Source: Aquamicrobium sp. (GTDB taxonomy: Bacteria > Pseudomonadota > Alphaproteobacteria > Rhizobiales > Rhizobiaceae). Taken from it: a stretch of DNA of 64,000 nucleotides. The stretch is from assembly GCF_023954335.1 (NCBI RefSeq), contig NZ_JAMLIE010000005.1, forward strand, positions 1-64,000, written 5' to 3'. The position numbers were made by a program, and so were the translations under genes. Shown here piece after piece: positions 25,794-34,084 of this stretch. The stretch's first letter is position 1, and each line of letters begins with the position of its first letter. Under the pieces are notes generated by a model. That model was not told the origin of the DNA, searched no databases, and saw nothing but the letters and a program-made list of their open reading frames with translations.

Positions 25794-27185
25794 ATGTCCG
25801 ATCGTTCGCCCGACCTCTCCAACGAGCTTGCCGCGTGGGACCGCGACCACTTCTTCCATCCCTCGACGCATATGGGCATGCACGCGCGCGGCGAGAGCCC
25901 GACCCGGGTGATCGGCGGCGGCGAGGGCGTCTACATCACGGACACCAACGGCAGGCGCAGCCTCGACGCCTTCGCCGGCCTCTACTGCGTCAATGTCGGC
26001 TACGGCCGCATCGAGATCGCCGACGCCATCGCCCGGCAGGCGAAGGAGCTGGCCTATTACCACGCCTATGTCGGCCATGGCACGGAGGCCTCGATCACGC
26101 TCGCTAAGATGATTATCGAGCGCGCGCCGAAGGGCATGAGCCGGGTCTATTTCGGCCTCTCCGGCTCCGACGCCAACGAGACCAACATCAAGCTGATCTG
26201 GTACTACAACAACATTCTCGGCCGGCCGGAGAAGAAGAAGATCATCTCGCGCTGGCGCGGCTATCACGGCTCGGGCGTGATGACCGGCTCGCTGACCGGG
26301 CTCGAGCTGTTCCACAACGCCTTCGACCTGCCGCGCGCGCCGATCCTCCACACCGAGGCCCCCTATTACTTCCGCCGCGAGGACCGCTCGATGAGCGAGG
26401 AGCAATTCTCGCAGCATTGCGCGGACCGGTTGGAGGAACTGATCCTCGCCGAGGGGCCGGAGACGGTCGCCGCCTTCATCGGCGAACCGATCCTCGGCAC
26501 CGGCGGCATCGTGCCGCCGCCGGCCGGCTACTGGCGGAAGATCCAGGCTGTGCTCGACAGATACGACATCCTCCTCGTCGCCGACGAGGTGGTGACGGGC
26601 TTCGGCCGGCTCGGCACCATGTTCGGCTCCGACCACTACGGAATGAAGCCCGACCTCATCACCATCGCCAAGGGGCTGACCTCGGCCTATGCGCCGCTCT
26701 CCGGCGTCATCGTCGGCGAGAAGGTGTGGAACGTCCTGGTCGACGGCTCCGACAGGCTGGGCGCCATCGGCCATGGCTGGACCTATGCCGCGCACCCGAT
26801 CTGCGCCGCGGCCGGCGTCGCCAATCTCCAGCTCATCGACGAGATGGACCTCGTCAGCAACGCCGGCGAGGTCGGGGCGTACTTCCGCAAGGGGCTGACT
26901 GAGGTGCTCGGCGGCCACCGGCATGTCGGCGAGGTGCGCGGCGACGGGCTGATGGCGGCGGTCGAGTTCGTCGAGGACCGCGACGGGCGCATCTTCTTCG
27001 ATCCCGCGCGCAAGGTCGGCCCGCAGGTCGCCGCCGCGCTGCTGGAGCGCGGCGTCATCGGCCGCGCCATGCCGCAGGGCGACATCCTCGGCTTCGCCCC
27101 GCCGCTCTGCCTGACGAAGGACGAGGCCGACATCGTCGTCACGAAGACCGCCGAGGCGGTCGAGGCCGTGCTCGGCCGCGGCTGA
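25794..27185 (+). CDS. Class III aminotransferase (omega-amino acid:pyruvate type)
   Basis: A 463-residue fold-type I, class III aminotransferase. Visible features are YFGLSGSDANETNIK (phosphate contact), WRGYHGS, D264 in LVADEVVTGFGR and K293 in TIAKGLTSAYAPLSG. It transfers an amino group from an omega-amino compound to pyruvate or 2-oxoglutarate. A start with SD AAAGGAG precedes the ATG. Downstream of the decarboxylase, it could take over the amine that enzyme produces (inference). Confidence 0.92.
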   Translation: MSDRSPDLSNELAAWDRDHFFHPSTHMGMHARGESPTRVIGGGEGVYITDTNGRRSLDAFAGLYCVNVGYGRIEIADAIARQAKELAYYHAYVGHGTEASITLAKMIIERAPKGMSRVYFGLSGSDANETNIKLIWYYNNILGRPEKKKIISRWRGYHGSGVMTGSLTGLELFHNAFDLPRAPILHTEAPYYFRREDRSMSEEQFSQHCADRLEELILAEGPETVAAFIGEPILGTGGIVPPPAGYWRKIQAVLDRYDILLVADEVVTGFGRLGTMFGSDHYGMKPDLITIAKGLTSAYAPLSGVIVGEKVWNVLVDGSDRLGAIGHGWTYAAHPICAAAGVANLQLIDEMDLVSNAGEVGAYFRKGLTEVLGGHRHVGEVRGDGLMAAVEFVEDRDGRIFFDPARKVGPQVAAALLERGVIGRAMPQGDILGFAPPLCLTKDEADIVVTKTAEAVEAVLGRG

Positions 27186-27194
27186 CCCGGACAA

Positions 27195-27222
27195 GCGGGA
27201 TGCGCTTGCGAGCGCATCCCGC
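27195..27222 (+). terminator. Strong hairpin after the aminotransferase gene
   Basis: A perfect 12-bp stem (GCGGGATGCGCT / AGCGCATCCCGC) with a TGCG tetraloop begins 10 nt after the stop codon. There is no U-tract, so it acts either as a weak terminator or as an mRNA end-protector. The remainder of this 383-bp gap is mostly the repeat element at 27298-27474. Confidence 0.55.
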
Positions 27223-27297
27223 GCCTCGCCCCGGCCCGTTTGCCTTAAAGCGTGTCCCATCTTATCCGCTCCGCAGGAGCGCGGTCTTCGAGCGCCT

Positions 27298-27474
27298 GCG
27301 CCGCCCCTCATCCGCCCTTCGGGCACCTTCTCCCCGTGAACGGGGAGAAGGAATGCCGGCCGCAATCCCCGCAGTTTCTCCTGCCACGCTTGTGGTTGGC
27401 GAAAGCAAGGACGGTAGCTCTCTTCTCCCCGTTCACGGGGAGAAGGTGGCGGCAGCCGGATGAGGGGCAGCGCC
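27298..27474. repeat. Inverted-repeat element, copy 4 (opposite orientation)
   Basis: A full-length copy of about 177 bp between convergent genes. Left loop TGAA, right loop TTCA. The core (CTTTCGCCAACCACAAGCG) is read on the minus strand, so this copy is inverted relative to copies 2, 3 and 5. Confidence 0.88.
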
Positions 27475-27568
27475 GGCTGTGCAGATGATGCACATACGGC
27501 GCAACGCGCGCTGGCGGCCGAGTTTCCGCTTCCGCCGGGGACGAAGCCGGCCCTGTCGGCCCCCTGCC

Positions 27569-28663
27569 CTACCCCTGCCCGTTCGACGGCACGTAGCGCG
27601 CGAGCGCCTTGATGATCTGGCGCGCGCGGACGCGGCCGATCTGGCGGCCCTCGGCGTCGACGACGCCGACCCATTCGTGGCTGGCGAAGTGCGGCAGCAC
27701 GTCCTCGCAGCGCGCGTCGGCCGCCACCGTCATCTCGCAGGGCTCGAAATCACCCTCCTCCATGATGGTGCGGACATGGATGGCGCGCGCCTTGTTCACG
27801 TCGCGGACGAACTCCTCGATATGGGCGTTGGCCGGGTTGAGCACGATCTCCTCCGGCTTGCCGACCTGCTGCACCGCGCCGTCCTTCAGCACCGCGATGC
27901 GGTTTCCGATCTTCAGTGCCTCGTCGAAATCGTGGGTGATGAACAGGATCGTCTTGTTGAGCGAGGATTGCAGCTCGAGCAGCTGCTCCTGCATGCCGGA
28001 GCGGATCAGCGGGTCGAGCGCCGAGAACGCCTCGTCCATCAGCAGGATGTCGGTGTCCATGGCCAGCGCGCGGGCGAGGCCGACGCGCTGCTGCTGGCCG
28101 CCGGAAAGCTGGCGCGGCCGCGACTTCTCGTAGCCGGAAAGGCCGACGACCTCGATCCAGTGCGCCGCCTTGTCCAGCCGCTCGGCCTTGGAGATGCCGC
28201 GCACGCCGAGCCCGTAGGCGACGTTGTCGATCACCGAGCGGTGCGGCAGCAGGCCGAACTTCTGGAACACCATGGCGATGCCGGTGCGACGGAAGTCGCG
28301 CAGCTGCGCCATGGTCATGTCGAGCACCTTCTCGCCATTGACGACGATCTCGCCGGCGGTCGGGTCGATCAGCCGGTTGACGTGGCGGATCAGCGTCGAC
28401 TTGCCGGAGCCGGACAGCCCCATCACCACGTAGATCTGCCCCCGGGCGATATCGAGCGAGACGTCGTCGAGGCCGACGACGTGGCCGGTTTCGGCCTGCA
28501 CCTCGGTCTTGGACTTTCCCTGCCGCAGCAGCGCCAGCGCCGCCTCGGGATCGGGGCCGAAGATCTTGGTCACGCCGCGCATGACGATGGCGAGATCGGA
28601 GGCGCGGCCGTTCGCCGCCGCTTCGGATGCGGTATCCGCAATCTGTTGCATGGTCTCGCTCAT
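27569..28663 (-). CDS. Glycine betaine/proline-type ABC transporter ATP-binding protein (ProV-like)
   Basis: A 364-residue ATPase of the quaternary-amine family. It has Walker A (GLSGSGKST), Q-loop (MVFQKFGLLPHRS), signature (LSGGQQQRVGLARA), Walker B (ILLMDEAFSALD) and H-loop (ITHDF). The N-terminal insertion before the core (ALLRQGKSKTEVQAETGHVVGL) and the C-terminal regulatory CBS-like part (after about residue 285) are typical of ProV/OpuAA. It overlaps the permease stop by one base. A paralogous three-gene set lies at 50442-53543. Confidence 0.93.
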   Translation of the reverse strand: MSETMQQIADTASEAAANGRASDLAIVMRGVTKIFGPDPEAALALLRQGKSKTEVQAETGHVVGLDDVSLDIARGQIYVVMGLSGSGKSTLIRHVNRLIDPTAGEIVVNGEKVLDMTMAQLRDFRRTGIAMVFQKFGLLPHRSVIDNVAYGLGVRGISKAERLDKAAHWIEVVGLSGYEKSRPRQLSGGQQQRVGLARALAMDTDILLMDEAFSALDPLIRSGMQEQLLELQSSLNKTILFITHDFDEALKIGNRIAVLKDGAVQQVGKPEEIVLNPANAHIEEFVRDVNKARAIHVRTIMEEGDFEPCEMTVAADARCEDVLPHFASHEWVGVVDAEGRQIGRVRARQIIKALARYVPSNGQG

Positions 28664-29532
28664 CAGCGGGCCTCCCCGACGCCGATCCGCTCCTGGATGC
28701 GGCGGCCATAGGCTTGCGTGATGCGGTCGAAGACGATGGCGAGCACGACGATGCCGAGCCCGGCGAACAGGCCGCGGCTGACCTCGAGCCGGCCGATGCC
28801 CTGAAGCACCTGGTAGCCCAGCCCGCCGGCGCCGATCATCGAGGCGATGACGACCATGGCCAGCGCCATCATCGTCGTCTGGTTGATGCCGGCGAGGATG
28901 GTCGGCAGGGCGAGCGGGATCTGTACGCCGAACAGGCGCTGCGAAGCCGTGGTGCCGAAGGCGCGGCTCGCCTCCATCACCGCCGGGTCGACATTGCGCA
29001 GGCCGAGGTCGGTCAGCCTGACCAGCGGCGGCGAGGCGTAGACGATGGTGGCGAGCAGCGCCGGGATCTTGCCCGGTCCGAAGATCATCACCGTCGGAAT
29101 TAGATAGACGAAGCTCGGCATGGTCTGCATCAGGTCGAGCACCGGGGTGACGACGTTGCGCACCCGCGCCGAGCGCGACATCCACACGCCGACGGGAATG
29201 GAGATGACGATGGCAGTCAGCGTCGCGGCGATCATCAGCGCGGTCGTCACCATCGCGTCGCGCCAGAGCTGCATCAGGCCGAGGAAGACCAGCCCGAGGA
29301 AGACCACCGCCGGCAGCTTCCAGTTGCGTGTCGCGAGGAAGGCGAGGCCGACGAAGAAGGCGATGAACAGCCACCAGGGCGTCGCCAGCAGCAGCCGCTC
29401 GATCCAGCCGAGCAGCATCAGCAGCGGGTAGGCCGCGGCCTCGAGCTCGCCGCCCCAGTTGCGCACCACCCAGTTCAGCCCGTCGTCGACGGCCCGGCGC
29501 AGCGGCCTCGTGTCGATCAGTTCCGGAAACAT
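28663..29532 (-). CDS. Glycine betaine/proline-type ABC transporter permease (ProW-like)
   Basis: A 289-residue permease with about six to seven membrane segments. The family loop LMQTMPSFVYLIPTVMIFG and the coupling helix EASRAFGTTASQRLFGVQIPLALP are plain. The start at 29532 follows a GGGGG-rich SD. It joins the ATPase at 27569 and the binding protein at 29642 as one importer. Substrates of this family are glycine betaine, choline, carnitine, proline betaine and similar quaternary amines. Confidence 0.92.
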   Translation of the reverse strand: MFPELIDTRPLRRAVDDGLNWVVRNWGGELEAAAYPLLMLLGWIERLLLATPWWLFIAFFVGLAFLATRNWKLPAVVFLGLVFLGLMQLWRDAMVTTALMIAATLTAIVISIPVGVWMSRSARVRNVVTPVLDLMQTMPSFVYLIPTVMIFGPGKIPALLATIVYASPPLVRLTDLGLRNVDPAVMEASRAFGTTASQRLFGVQIPLALPTILAGINQTTMMALAMVVIASMIGAGGLGYQVLQGIGRLEVSRGLFAGLGIVVLAIVFDRITQAYGRRIQERIGVGEAR

Positions 29533-29548
29533 CCGACCCCCGTCATTC

Positions 29549-29578
29549 GTTGTTCTTGCAGACGTTGTTCTTGCAGAT
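29549..29578 (+). repeat. 15-bp tandem direct repeat in the SBP-permease spacer
   Basis: GTTGTTCTTGCAGAC (29549-29563) is followed directly by GTTGTTCTTGCAGAT (29564-29578), with only the last base different. It sits between the terminator-like hairpin and the permease start, so copy-number slippage could alter the spacing there. Confidence 0.7.
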
Positions 29579-29579
29579 T

Positions 29580-29613
29580 GAAAAATGCGACCGGGCGGTC
29601 GGCCCGGTCGCAT
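29580..29613 (-). terminator. Rho-independent-type terminator between binding protein and permease
   Basis: On the minus strand a perfect 12-bp stem (ATGCGACCGGGC / GCCCGGTCGCAT) with a 5-nt loop is followed by TTTTTCAATC. It starts 28 nt after the binding-protein stop codon, so it should stop most transcripts and let a fraction read through into the permease and ATPase genes. Confidence 0.72.
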
Positions 29614-29641
29614 GAAAGCAGGGCGCGCGGGGCGCGCACCG

Positions 29642-30682
29642 TCAGTTCAGGGCGGCGCGCACCTTCTCGGCGACCTCGGCCGGTACCCAGCTCGTCCACA
29701 GCGCTTCCTCGGTTTTGAGGAAGTTGCGCGCGGTCTCGGCCGCGTCCGCCTTGTTCTCGTCGCCATAGACGAGCAGCGCGCTGATCTGGGCGTTGGTCAG
29801 GCCGGCCTTCGCCATGTACTCGGCGACCACCGGCGCTTCCTCCGGCAGCCAGGCCGCGGCGCCGATCACCGCCGGCGAGGACGGGTAGGCGGTGATGCCG
29901 GCCGGCTCGTTGCAGTCGGTGTCGGTGTTGCAGGCATAGACGTCCGGCTTCACCGGCCCGAGGTCGAGCTGCACGGCGTCGAACTTGCCCAGCACCGAGG
30001 TCGGTCCCCAGTAGTAGAACAGGATCGGCTCCTCGCGGGTGAAGGCGCGGGCGATCGACGCGTCGAGCGCCCCGCCCGAGCCGGGCGAGAACAGGTTCCA
30101 GCCCTTCGCCTCCATGTCGAACGCCTCGTAGAGCGCCGAGGTCGACAGTTCGCACACCCAGCCCGGCGGGCAGGAATAGAGCCGGCCCTTGTCGCCGTTC
30201 TCGGGATCGGGGAAGAGGTCGGGCCGCCCGACCACCGCCTCGACCGTGGTCAGCTCCGGGTTGGCCTCCTGCACGTAGCGCGGGATGAACCAGCCCTCGA
30301 CCGTGCCGTCGGTGATCGCGTCGGCGAGTTGGACGACGACGCCCTCCTCGATGCCGCGTTCCCACGCGTCCTGGATGGCGCTCGTCCACAGCTCCGGCGC
30401 CAGCGCGGGCGTGCCGCGCGACAGCATCGAGGCGGAGGTCGGCACCGTGTCGCCGGCGACGATCTCGACCGAGCAGCCGAAGCCGTGCTCGAGGATGACG
30501 GCGTGGATGTGCGCCAGCGCGGCGGCCGACGGCCACGTCATCTCGGCGATGTCGATGGTCCTGTCGGTGCCGCAGACGGCGGCGTCCTGCGCGTTCGCAG
30601 GCACGGAGGTGGCGGCCGTGAAGCCGGCAGAGAAAAAGGCAACGCCGATCGCGGCGGCAATGCCGCCGGATTTCTTGAACAT
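29642..30682 (-). CDS. Glycine betaine-type ABC transporter substrate-binding protein (ProX/OpuAC-like)
   Basis: A 346-residue periplasmic binding protein of the OpuAC class. The start at 30682 gives a signal peptide (MFKKSGGIAAAIGVAFFSAGF), cleaved near ANAQD. Mature-domain features include GDTVPTSASMLSRGTPALAPELW and a conserved cysteine pair in YACNTDTDCNEP, likely a disulfide, shared with the paralogue at 50442. Ligand choice among betaine, choline and carnitine cannot be decided from sequence. It is the first gene of its operon, transcribed from the AT-rich region upstream. Confidence 0.92.
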   Translation of the reverse strand: MFKKSGGIAAAIGVAFFSAGFTAATSVPANAQDAAVCGTDRTIDIAEMTWPSAAALAHIHAVILEHGFGCSVEIVAGDTVPTSASMLSRGTPALAPELWTSAIQDAWERGIEEGVVVQLADAITDGTVEGWFIPRYVQEANPELTTVEAVVGRPDLFPDPENGDKGRLYSCPPGWVCELSTSALYEAFDMEAKGWNLFSPGSGGALDASIARAFTREEPILFYYWGPTSVLGKFDAVQLDLGPVKPDVYACNTDTDCNEPAGITAYPSSPAVIGAAAWLPEEAPVVAEYMAKAGLTNAQISALLVYGDENKADAAETARNFLKTEEALWTSWVPAEVAEKVRAALN

Positions 30683-30888
30683 ATTCAATCCTCGATATGT
30701 GTCTATGGATAACAGGAGGCTATCAATCATGCAGTATCGTGTCAAATGACGAGCCGGAACACGCCAAATGTTATTATACGTCTATTATGTCGATCTATAT
30801 TGTATTATGGATGATCGCGAAGAAATTATGATTCGATACATTCATTATTCGAAATAACCGGAATGCGGCGTTTTTTGGCTTTACAGAT
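30683..30888 (-). promoter_or_regulatory. AT-rich promoter region of the betaine-type importer
   Basis: About 200 bp of strikingly AT-rich DNA (for example ATGTTATTATACGTCTATTA) in an otherwise GC-rich window. It is the only non-coding space upstream of the binding-protein gene, so it should carry its promoter. I see no clear inverted operator. Confidence 0.5.
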
Positions 30889-30918
30889 GAAAAAATTTTC
30901 CCGCCCTCGCCGTGAGGG
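30889..30918 (-). terminator. Terminator after the BcsS-like gene
   Basis: On the minus strand CCCTC-acggc-GAGGG is followed by GCGGG and then AAAATTTTTT, beginning a few nt after the stop codon at 30923. The stem is short (5 bp) but has a proper T-tract. Confidence 0.55.
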
Positions 30919-30922
30919 TGTT

Positions 30923-31678
30923 TCAGCGTAGCCTGAGCGGCATCGAGAAGCCCGCGGTGGCGTAGAAGCCGTCCGACTTGCCCGGTTCGAGATGCCGCAG
31001 ATAACCGGCCGACACGGTCACGGAGACGGGGCCGGCAAGCGCGATGTCGCCGACGAAGACGCCATAGCGCAGCGTCGGGCGGCTCCAGGCGTCGTCCGAC
31101 AGGGTGAACTCGCCGCCGAAGCGCAGGCGCTGCGTCCTGCGGCCGGCCTTCAGGTAAAAATAGACCTGGTCGGCGACGGTGGACCAGGCGCCGTAGGAGT
31201 GGAGGTAGAGCGCGTCGACGGCGCTGGTGTCGAAGCCGTACTGGACGGTGACGCCGACATCGCTGCCGTCGGTCGGGCTGCCGGACGGACGCTCCCTGTT
31301 GTTGCGGTAGTGCAGGCCGGCCGAGAGCGAGAAGTAATAGCCCGGCAGCGTCCACTGATGCCCGACGAGCAGCGACGAGTAGAAGGATTTCGTCCGGCTC
31401 AGCGGCGCGTTCGTCTGGCCGAGGCCGACGCTCGAGGTGATTGTCCAGCCGGAGCGGCCGATGTCGCCGTTGAGCGCGGTGACGAAGCCGATATTGGCGC
31501 TGGAATCGGCGCTGTCCGTGCCCGGCGCGCCGGTGCTCGCGCCCCAGAACAGCACGGTGTCGAAGCGCGCCGCCTCTCTCTCCGGCGCGGCGTCGCCGGC
31601 GCGCGCGTCCGCCGCGGCGAAAGCCGCCGCCGCCACGCACGCGGCAAGGTTGCGACTGGCGCCCCTTCCGCCTCCCAT
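30923..31678 (-). CDS. BcsS-like exported protein (cellulose biosynthesis protein BcsS family)
   Basis: A 251-residue exported protein resembling the BcsS family, which often accompanies bacterial cellulose genes in alphaproteobacteria. The N-terminal 28 residues form a signal peptide (ending AAADARAG). The remainder is made of alternating amphipathic strands rich in aromatic residues (SGWTITSSVGLGQTN, YYFSLSAGLHYRNN, LRLR at the C-terminus), which fits a small outer-membrane beta-barrel. ATG 31678 has a strong SD (GGAGGAAGG). No cellulose synthase genes are in the window, so its role here is unclear. Confidence 0.75.
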   Translation of the reverse strand: MGGGRGASRNLAACVAAAAFAAADARAGDAAPEREAARFDTVLFWGASTGAPGTDSADSSANIGFVTALNGDIGRSGWTITSSVGLGQTNAPLSRTKSFYSSLLVGHQWTLPGYYFSLSAGLHYRNNRERPSGSPTDGSDVGVTVQYGFDTSAVDALYLHSYGAWSTVADQVYFYLKAGRRTQRLRFGGEFTLSDDAWSRPTLRYGVFVGDIALAGPVSVTVSAGYLRHLEPGKSDGFYATAGFSMPLRLR

Positions 31679-31956
31679 GCCTTCCTCCCCGCCGCCGCCC
31701 CGACGTTGCGGAGCGAACGGACCGGCCGATCCGGCCGCGTGGTTTTCCCACTTTCCCTGGCGAGTTCTTCTGTCCCCGTCGCGCGATTTCCGTGGGGGAC
31801 GGATGCTCGCGGACCGGATGATAGAATCTTCCGCAAGAGTTCCCAAGAGGACCGGACGGCTTTTTCTGCCGGGCCGATGGATGACCGGAGTATTCTTCCG
31901 CCGCCGGTCCCGACGCGGGAAGGAGGCGTCGGTTATCGACGCGTCTCTACTTGCTT

Positions 31957-32853
31957 CTATCCTGCCTGCCGGCCGTTCAGGTCGAGGATGCCGAGCATCG
32001 CCTCGATGGCGCGGGTACGGTGGCGCTCGGGATGGGTCAGCACCGCGAAGTCGCGCACCGGCGGGTCGCGCCAGACCACCGGGCGCTGGCATATGCCGCG
32101 CACGCTGCCGGCCACCCGGCTGGAGACCATGCTGACGCACGAGCCGGCGGCGACCGCGCTCAGCACCGCCTCGTTGGATGGGATTTCGAGCGCGACGTCG
32201 AGGTCGGCGACGGCAAGGCCCATCTGCGCCAGATGCGCCTCGAATTCCGAGCGGGTGCCGGACCCCTTCTCGCGCAGGATCCATGCCTGGCCGCGATAGT
32301 CCGCCGCCTCCAGCGTCGTCGCGCCGGCCAGCGCGTGGGTCTCGCTCATCACCAGCACCAGCTCGTCGCGGGCGACCACGCGCCGCTTGAGGTTCTCCTC
32401 CGACACGTCGCCCTCGACGAAGCCGAGATCGGCGCTGCCGGCGGCCACCGCGCTCGCCACCTGCGCCGTGTTGCCGATGGTCAGCGACACCTCGATGTGC
32501 GGGAAGCGCTCGTGAAGCCGGATCAGCCGGGCCGGCAGCCAGTAGCTGGCCACGGTCTGGCTGGCATAAAGGCGCAGGCGCCCCCGCGGCTCGTTGGCGA
32601 GGTCGTCGAGCACGGTGCGGGCGAGCCCGGCCTGGGCGATGACCGCGCGCGCGGTGGAGACGAACGCCTCGCCGGCGGCGCTGAGCTCGATGCCCCTGCC
32701 CACCCGGTTGAACAGCGCCACCCTGCTCTGCCCCTCCAGCGCGGCGATGGCGGCCGACACAGCCGACTGGCTCATATGAAGCGCCTCGGCGGCGCGCGTC
32801 ATGTGGCCGCGCTCGGCGACGGCGAGGAAGATGCGGAGCTGGTCGAGAGTCAT
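31957..32853 (-). CDS. LysR family transcriptional regulator
   Basis: A 298-residue LysR protein. The N-terminal helix-turn-helix is MTLDQLRIFLAVAERGHMTRAAEALHMSQSAVSAAI, followed by the effector domain (RGRLRLYASQTVASYWLP onward). It resembles the CysB-like/CbbR-type group in layout. The start at 32853 is fixed by the conserved N-terminus. It is preceded on the same strand by the M24 peptidase gene (95-nt gap) and followed by the BcsS-like gene. Its target is not evident. Confidence 0.92.
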   Translation of the reverse strand: MTLDQLRIFLAVAERGHMTRAAEALHMSQSAVSAAIAALEGQSRVALFNRVGRGIELSAAGEAFVSTARAVIAQAGLARTVLDDLANEPRGRLRLYASQTVASYWLPARLIRLHERFPHIEVSLTIGNTAQVASAVAAGSADLGFVEGDVSEENLKRRVVARDELVLVMSETHALAGATTLEAADYRGQAWILREKGSGTRSEFEAHLAQMGLAVADLDVALEIPSNEAVLSAVAAGSCVSMVSSRVAGSVRGICQRPVVWRDPPVRDFAVLTHPERHRTRAIEAMLGILDLNGRQAG

Positions 32854-32948
32854 GGCCGAACAATAGCTGGAATCGATCGGTCGGAAAGGAAATTCGCCCG
32901 TTGCAGATCGATCGAGCGCCGATGCGCTCGCGCCGGCCGACCTGCGGC

Positions 32949-34061
32949 TCAGCCGATCACGGTCAGGCTGCGATCGAACCCGGTCAGCGCGCGCGCGCCG
33001 CCTTCCGTCACCAGCATATCGTCCTCGATGCGCACGCCGATGTCGCCGGGGCGGTAGAGGCCGGGTTCGAGGGTGAAGACGATGCCCGGCTCCATCGCCT
33101 GCCCGTTGCCGATCATCACTTGCGGCGCCTCGTGGACCTCGAGCCCGAGGCCGTGGCCGGTCTTGTGGACGACGAGGTCGGCGAAGCCGGCGTCCCTCAT
33201 CGCCTGCGTCACGCGGCGGTCGTACTCGTCCATGGTCATGCCCGGCCGGGCGATCTGGTGGCCGAGCGCGTTGGCGCCGCGCACCGCCTCGTAGATGTCG
33301 CGGTGTTCCGCCTGCGCGTGGCCGACGAAGACAGTGCGGGTGATGTCCGCGGCATAGCCGGCGAAGGCCGCGCCGTAGTCGACAAGCAGCGGCTGGCCCT
33401 TCTCCAGCCTGCGTTCCGGCGAGGGCGTGCCGTGCGGATCGGCCGAGGCCGGACCGCTGAGCACGATCGGCTCGAAGGACGGGCCGTCGGCGCCGTGCTC
33501 CAGCATGGCGGCGAGCAGTATTTTCCGGAACTCGGTCTCGCTCATCCCCGCCCCGGCGCGGGCCAGCGTATCGGCGAGCGCCGCCTCGCTGATGGCGATC
33601 GCCTTCGACAGCGCGGCGATCTCCGCCGCGTCCTTGTGCAGGCGCATGCGCGAGATCGCGGCATGGGCGTCGATGATCGCCGCGCCGGCAAACGCCTCGC
33701 GCAGCGCCTGTGCCTCGAAGAAGCGCATGCGCTGGCCCTCGACGCCGATCCGCGCCGGTCCGACCAGCTCCGCGACCGTGCGGAACGCGTCCCGATAGCC
33801 GTCGGAATCCTGCCAGTAGACGGTCTCGACATCCGGCGCGGCAGCCTGCCAGCGCGATCTTTCGAGCAGGGGAATGACCGCGTGCCCCGTCCCTGAGCGC
33901 GAGACGAGGAGGACGGTCGGCCGCTCCATCAGTCCGAACTGAACCCCGGTGAGGAAATAGAAGTTCGGCCCCGGAACGATCGCGGCGACGTCGATGCCCG
34001 CCTCGTCCATGGCAGCGAACAGGCGGGACTGGCGTTGGCTGGCGAGCGTCGGGTCGATCAT
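32949..34061 (-). CDS. M24 family Xaa-Pro aminopeptidase-type metallopeptidase
   Basis: A 370-residue pita-bread-fold peptidase. All five metal ligands are present: D228 (LLVDYGA), D239 (AADITRTVF), H303 (HKTGHGLGLEVHE), E332 (FTLEPGLY) and E346 (VRIEDDML). It is expected to remove an N-terminal residue before proline, or to split a dipeptide, in the cytosol. It lies 23 nt downstream of a GntR gene and divergent from a dipeptide-type importer, so it probably digests the peptides that importer brings in. Confidence 0.9.
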   Translation of the reverse strand: MIDPTLASQRQSRLFAAMDEAGIDVAAIVPGPNFYFLTGVQFGLMERPTVLLVSRSGTGHAVIPLLERSRWQAAAPDVETVYWQDSDGYRDAFRTVAELVGPARIGVEGQRMRFFEAQALREAFAGAAIIDAHAAISRMRLHKDAAEIAALSKAIAISEAALADTLARAGAGMSETEFRKILLAAMLEHGADGPSFEPIVLSGPASADPHGTPSPERRLEKGQPLLVDYGAAFAGYAADITRTVFVGHAQAEHRDIYEAVRGANALGHQIARPGMTMDEYDRRVTQAMRDAGFADLVVHKTGHGLGLEVHEAPQVMIGNGQAMEPGIVFTLEPGLYRPGDIGVRIEDDMLVTEGGARALTGFDRSLTVIG

Positions 34062-34084
34062 GGCGGGCTCCGGGAGGGGAAAGG

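Noticed and set aside
27186..27568. Possible tRNA or small RNA gene in the gap after the aminotransferase
   Set aside because: The gap is explained by a terminator-type hairpin and inverted-repeat copy 4; no cloverleaf or anticodon arm can be folded. I found no tRNA or rRNA anywhere in the window.
30923..32863. One 646-codon minus-strand frame spanning the BcsS-like gene and the LysR gene
   Set aside because: Only the part from 31678 downward has a signal peptide, SD and family likeness; the upstream part overlaps the LysR gene in another frame.
32949..34061. Second ectoine-hydrolase candidate
   Set aside because: This M24 protein keeps all five metal ligands and lacks the YPPDWGE segment, so it is a normal metallopeptidase.
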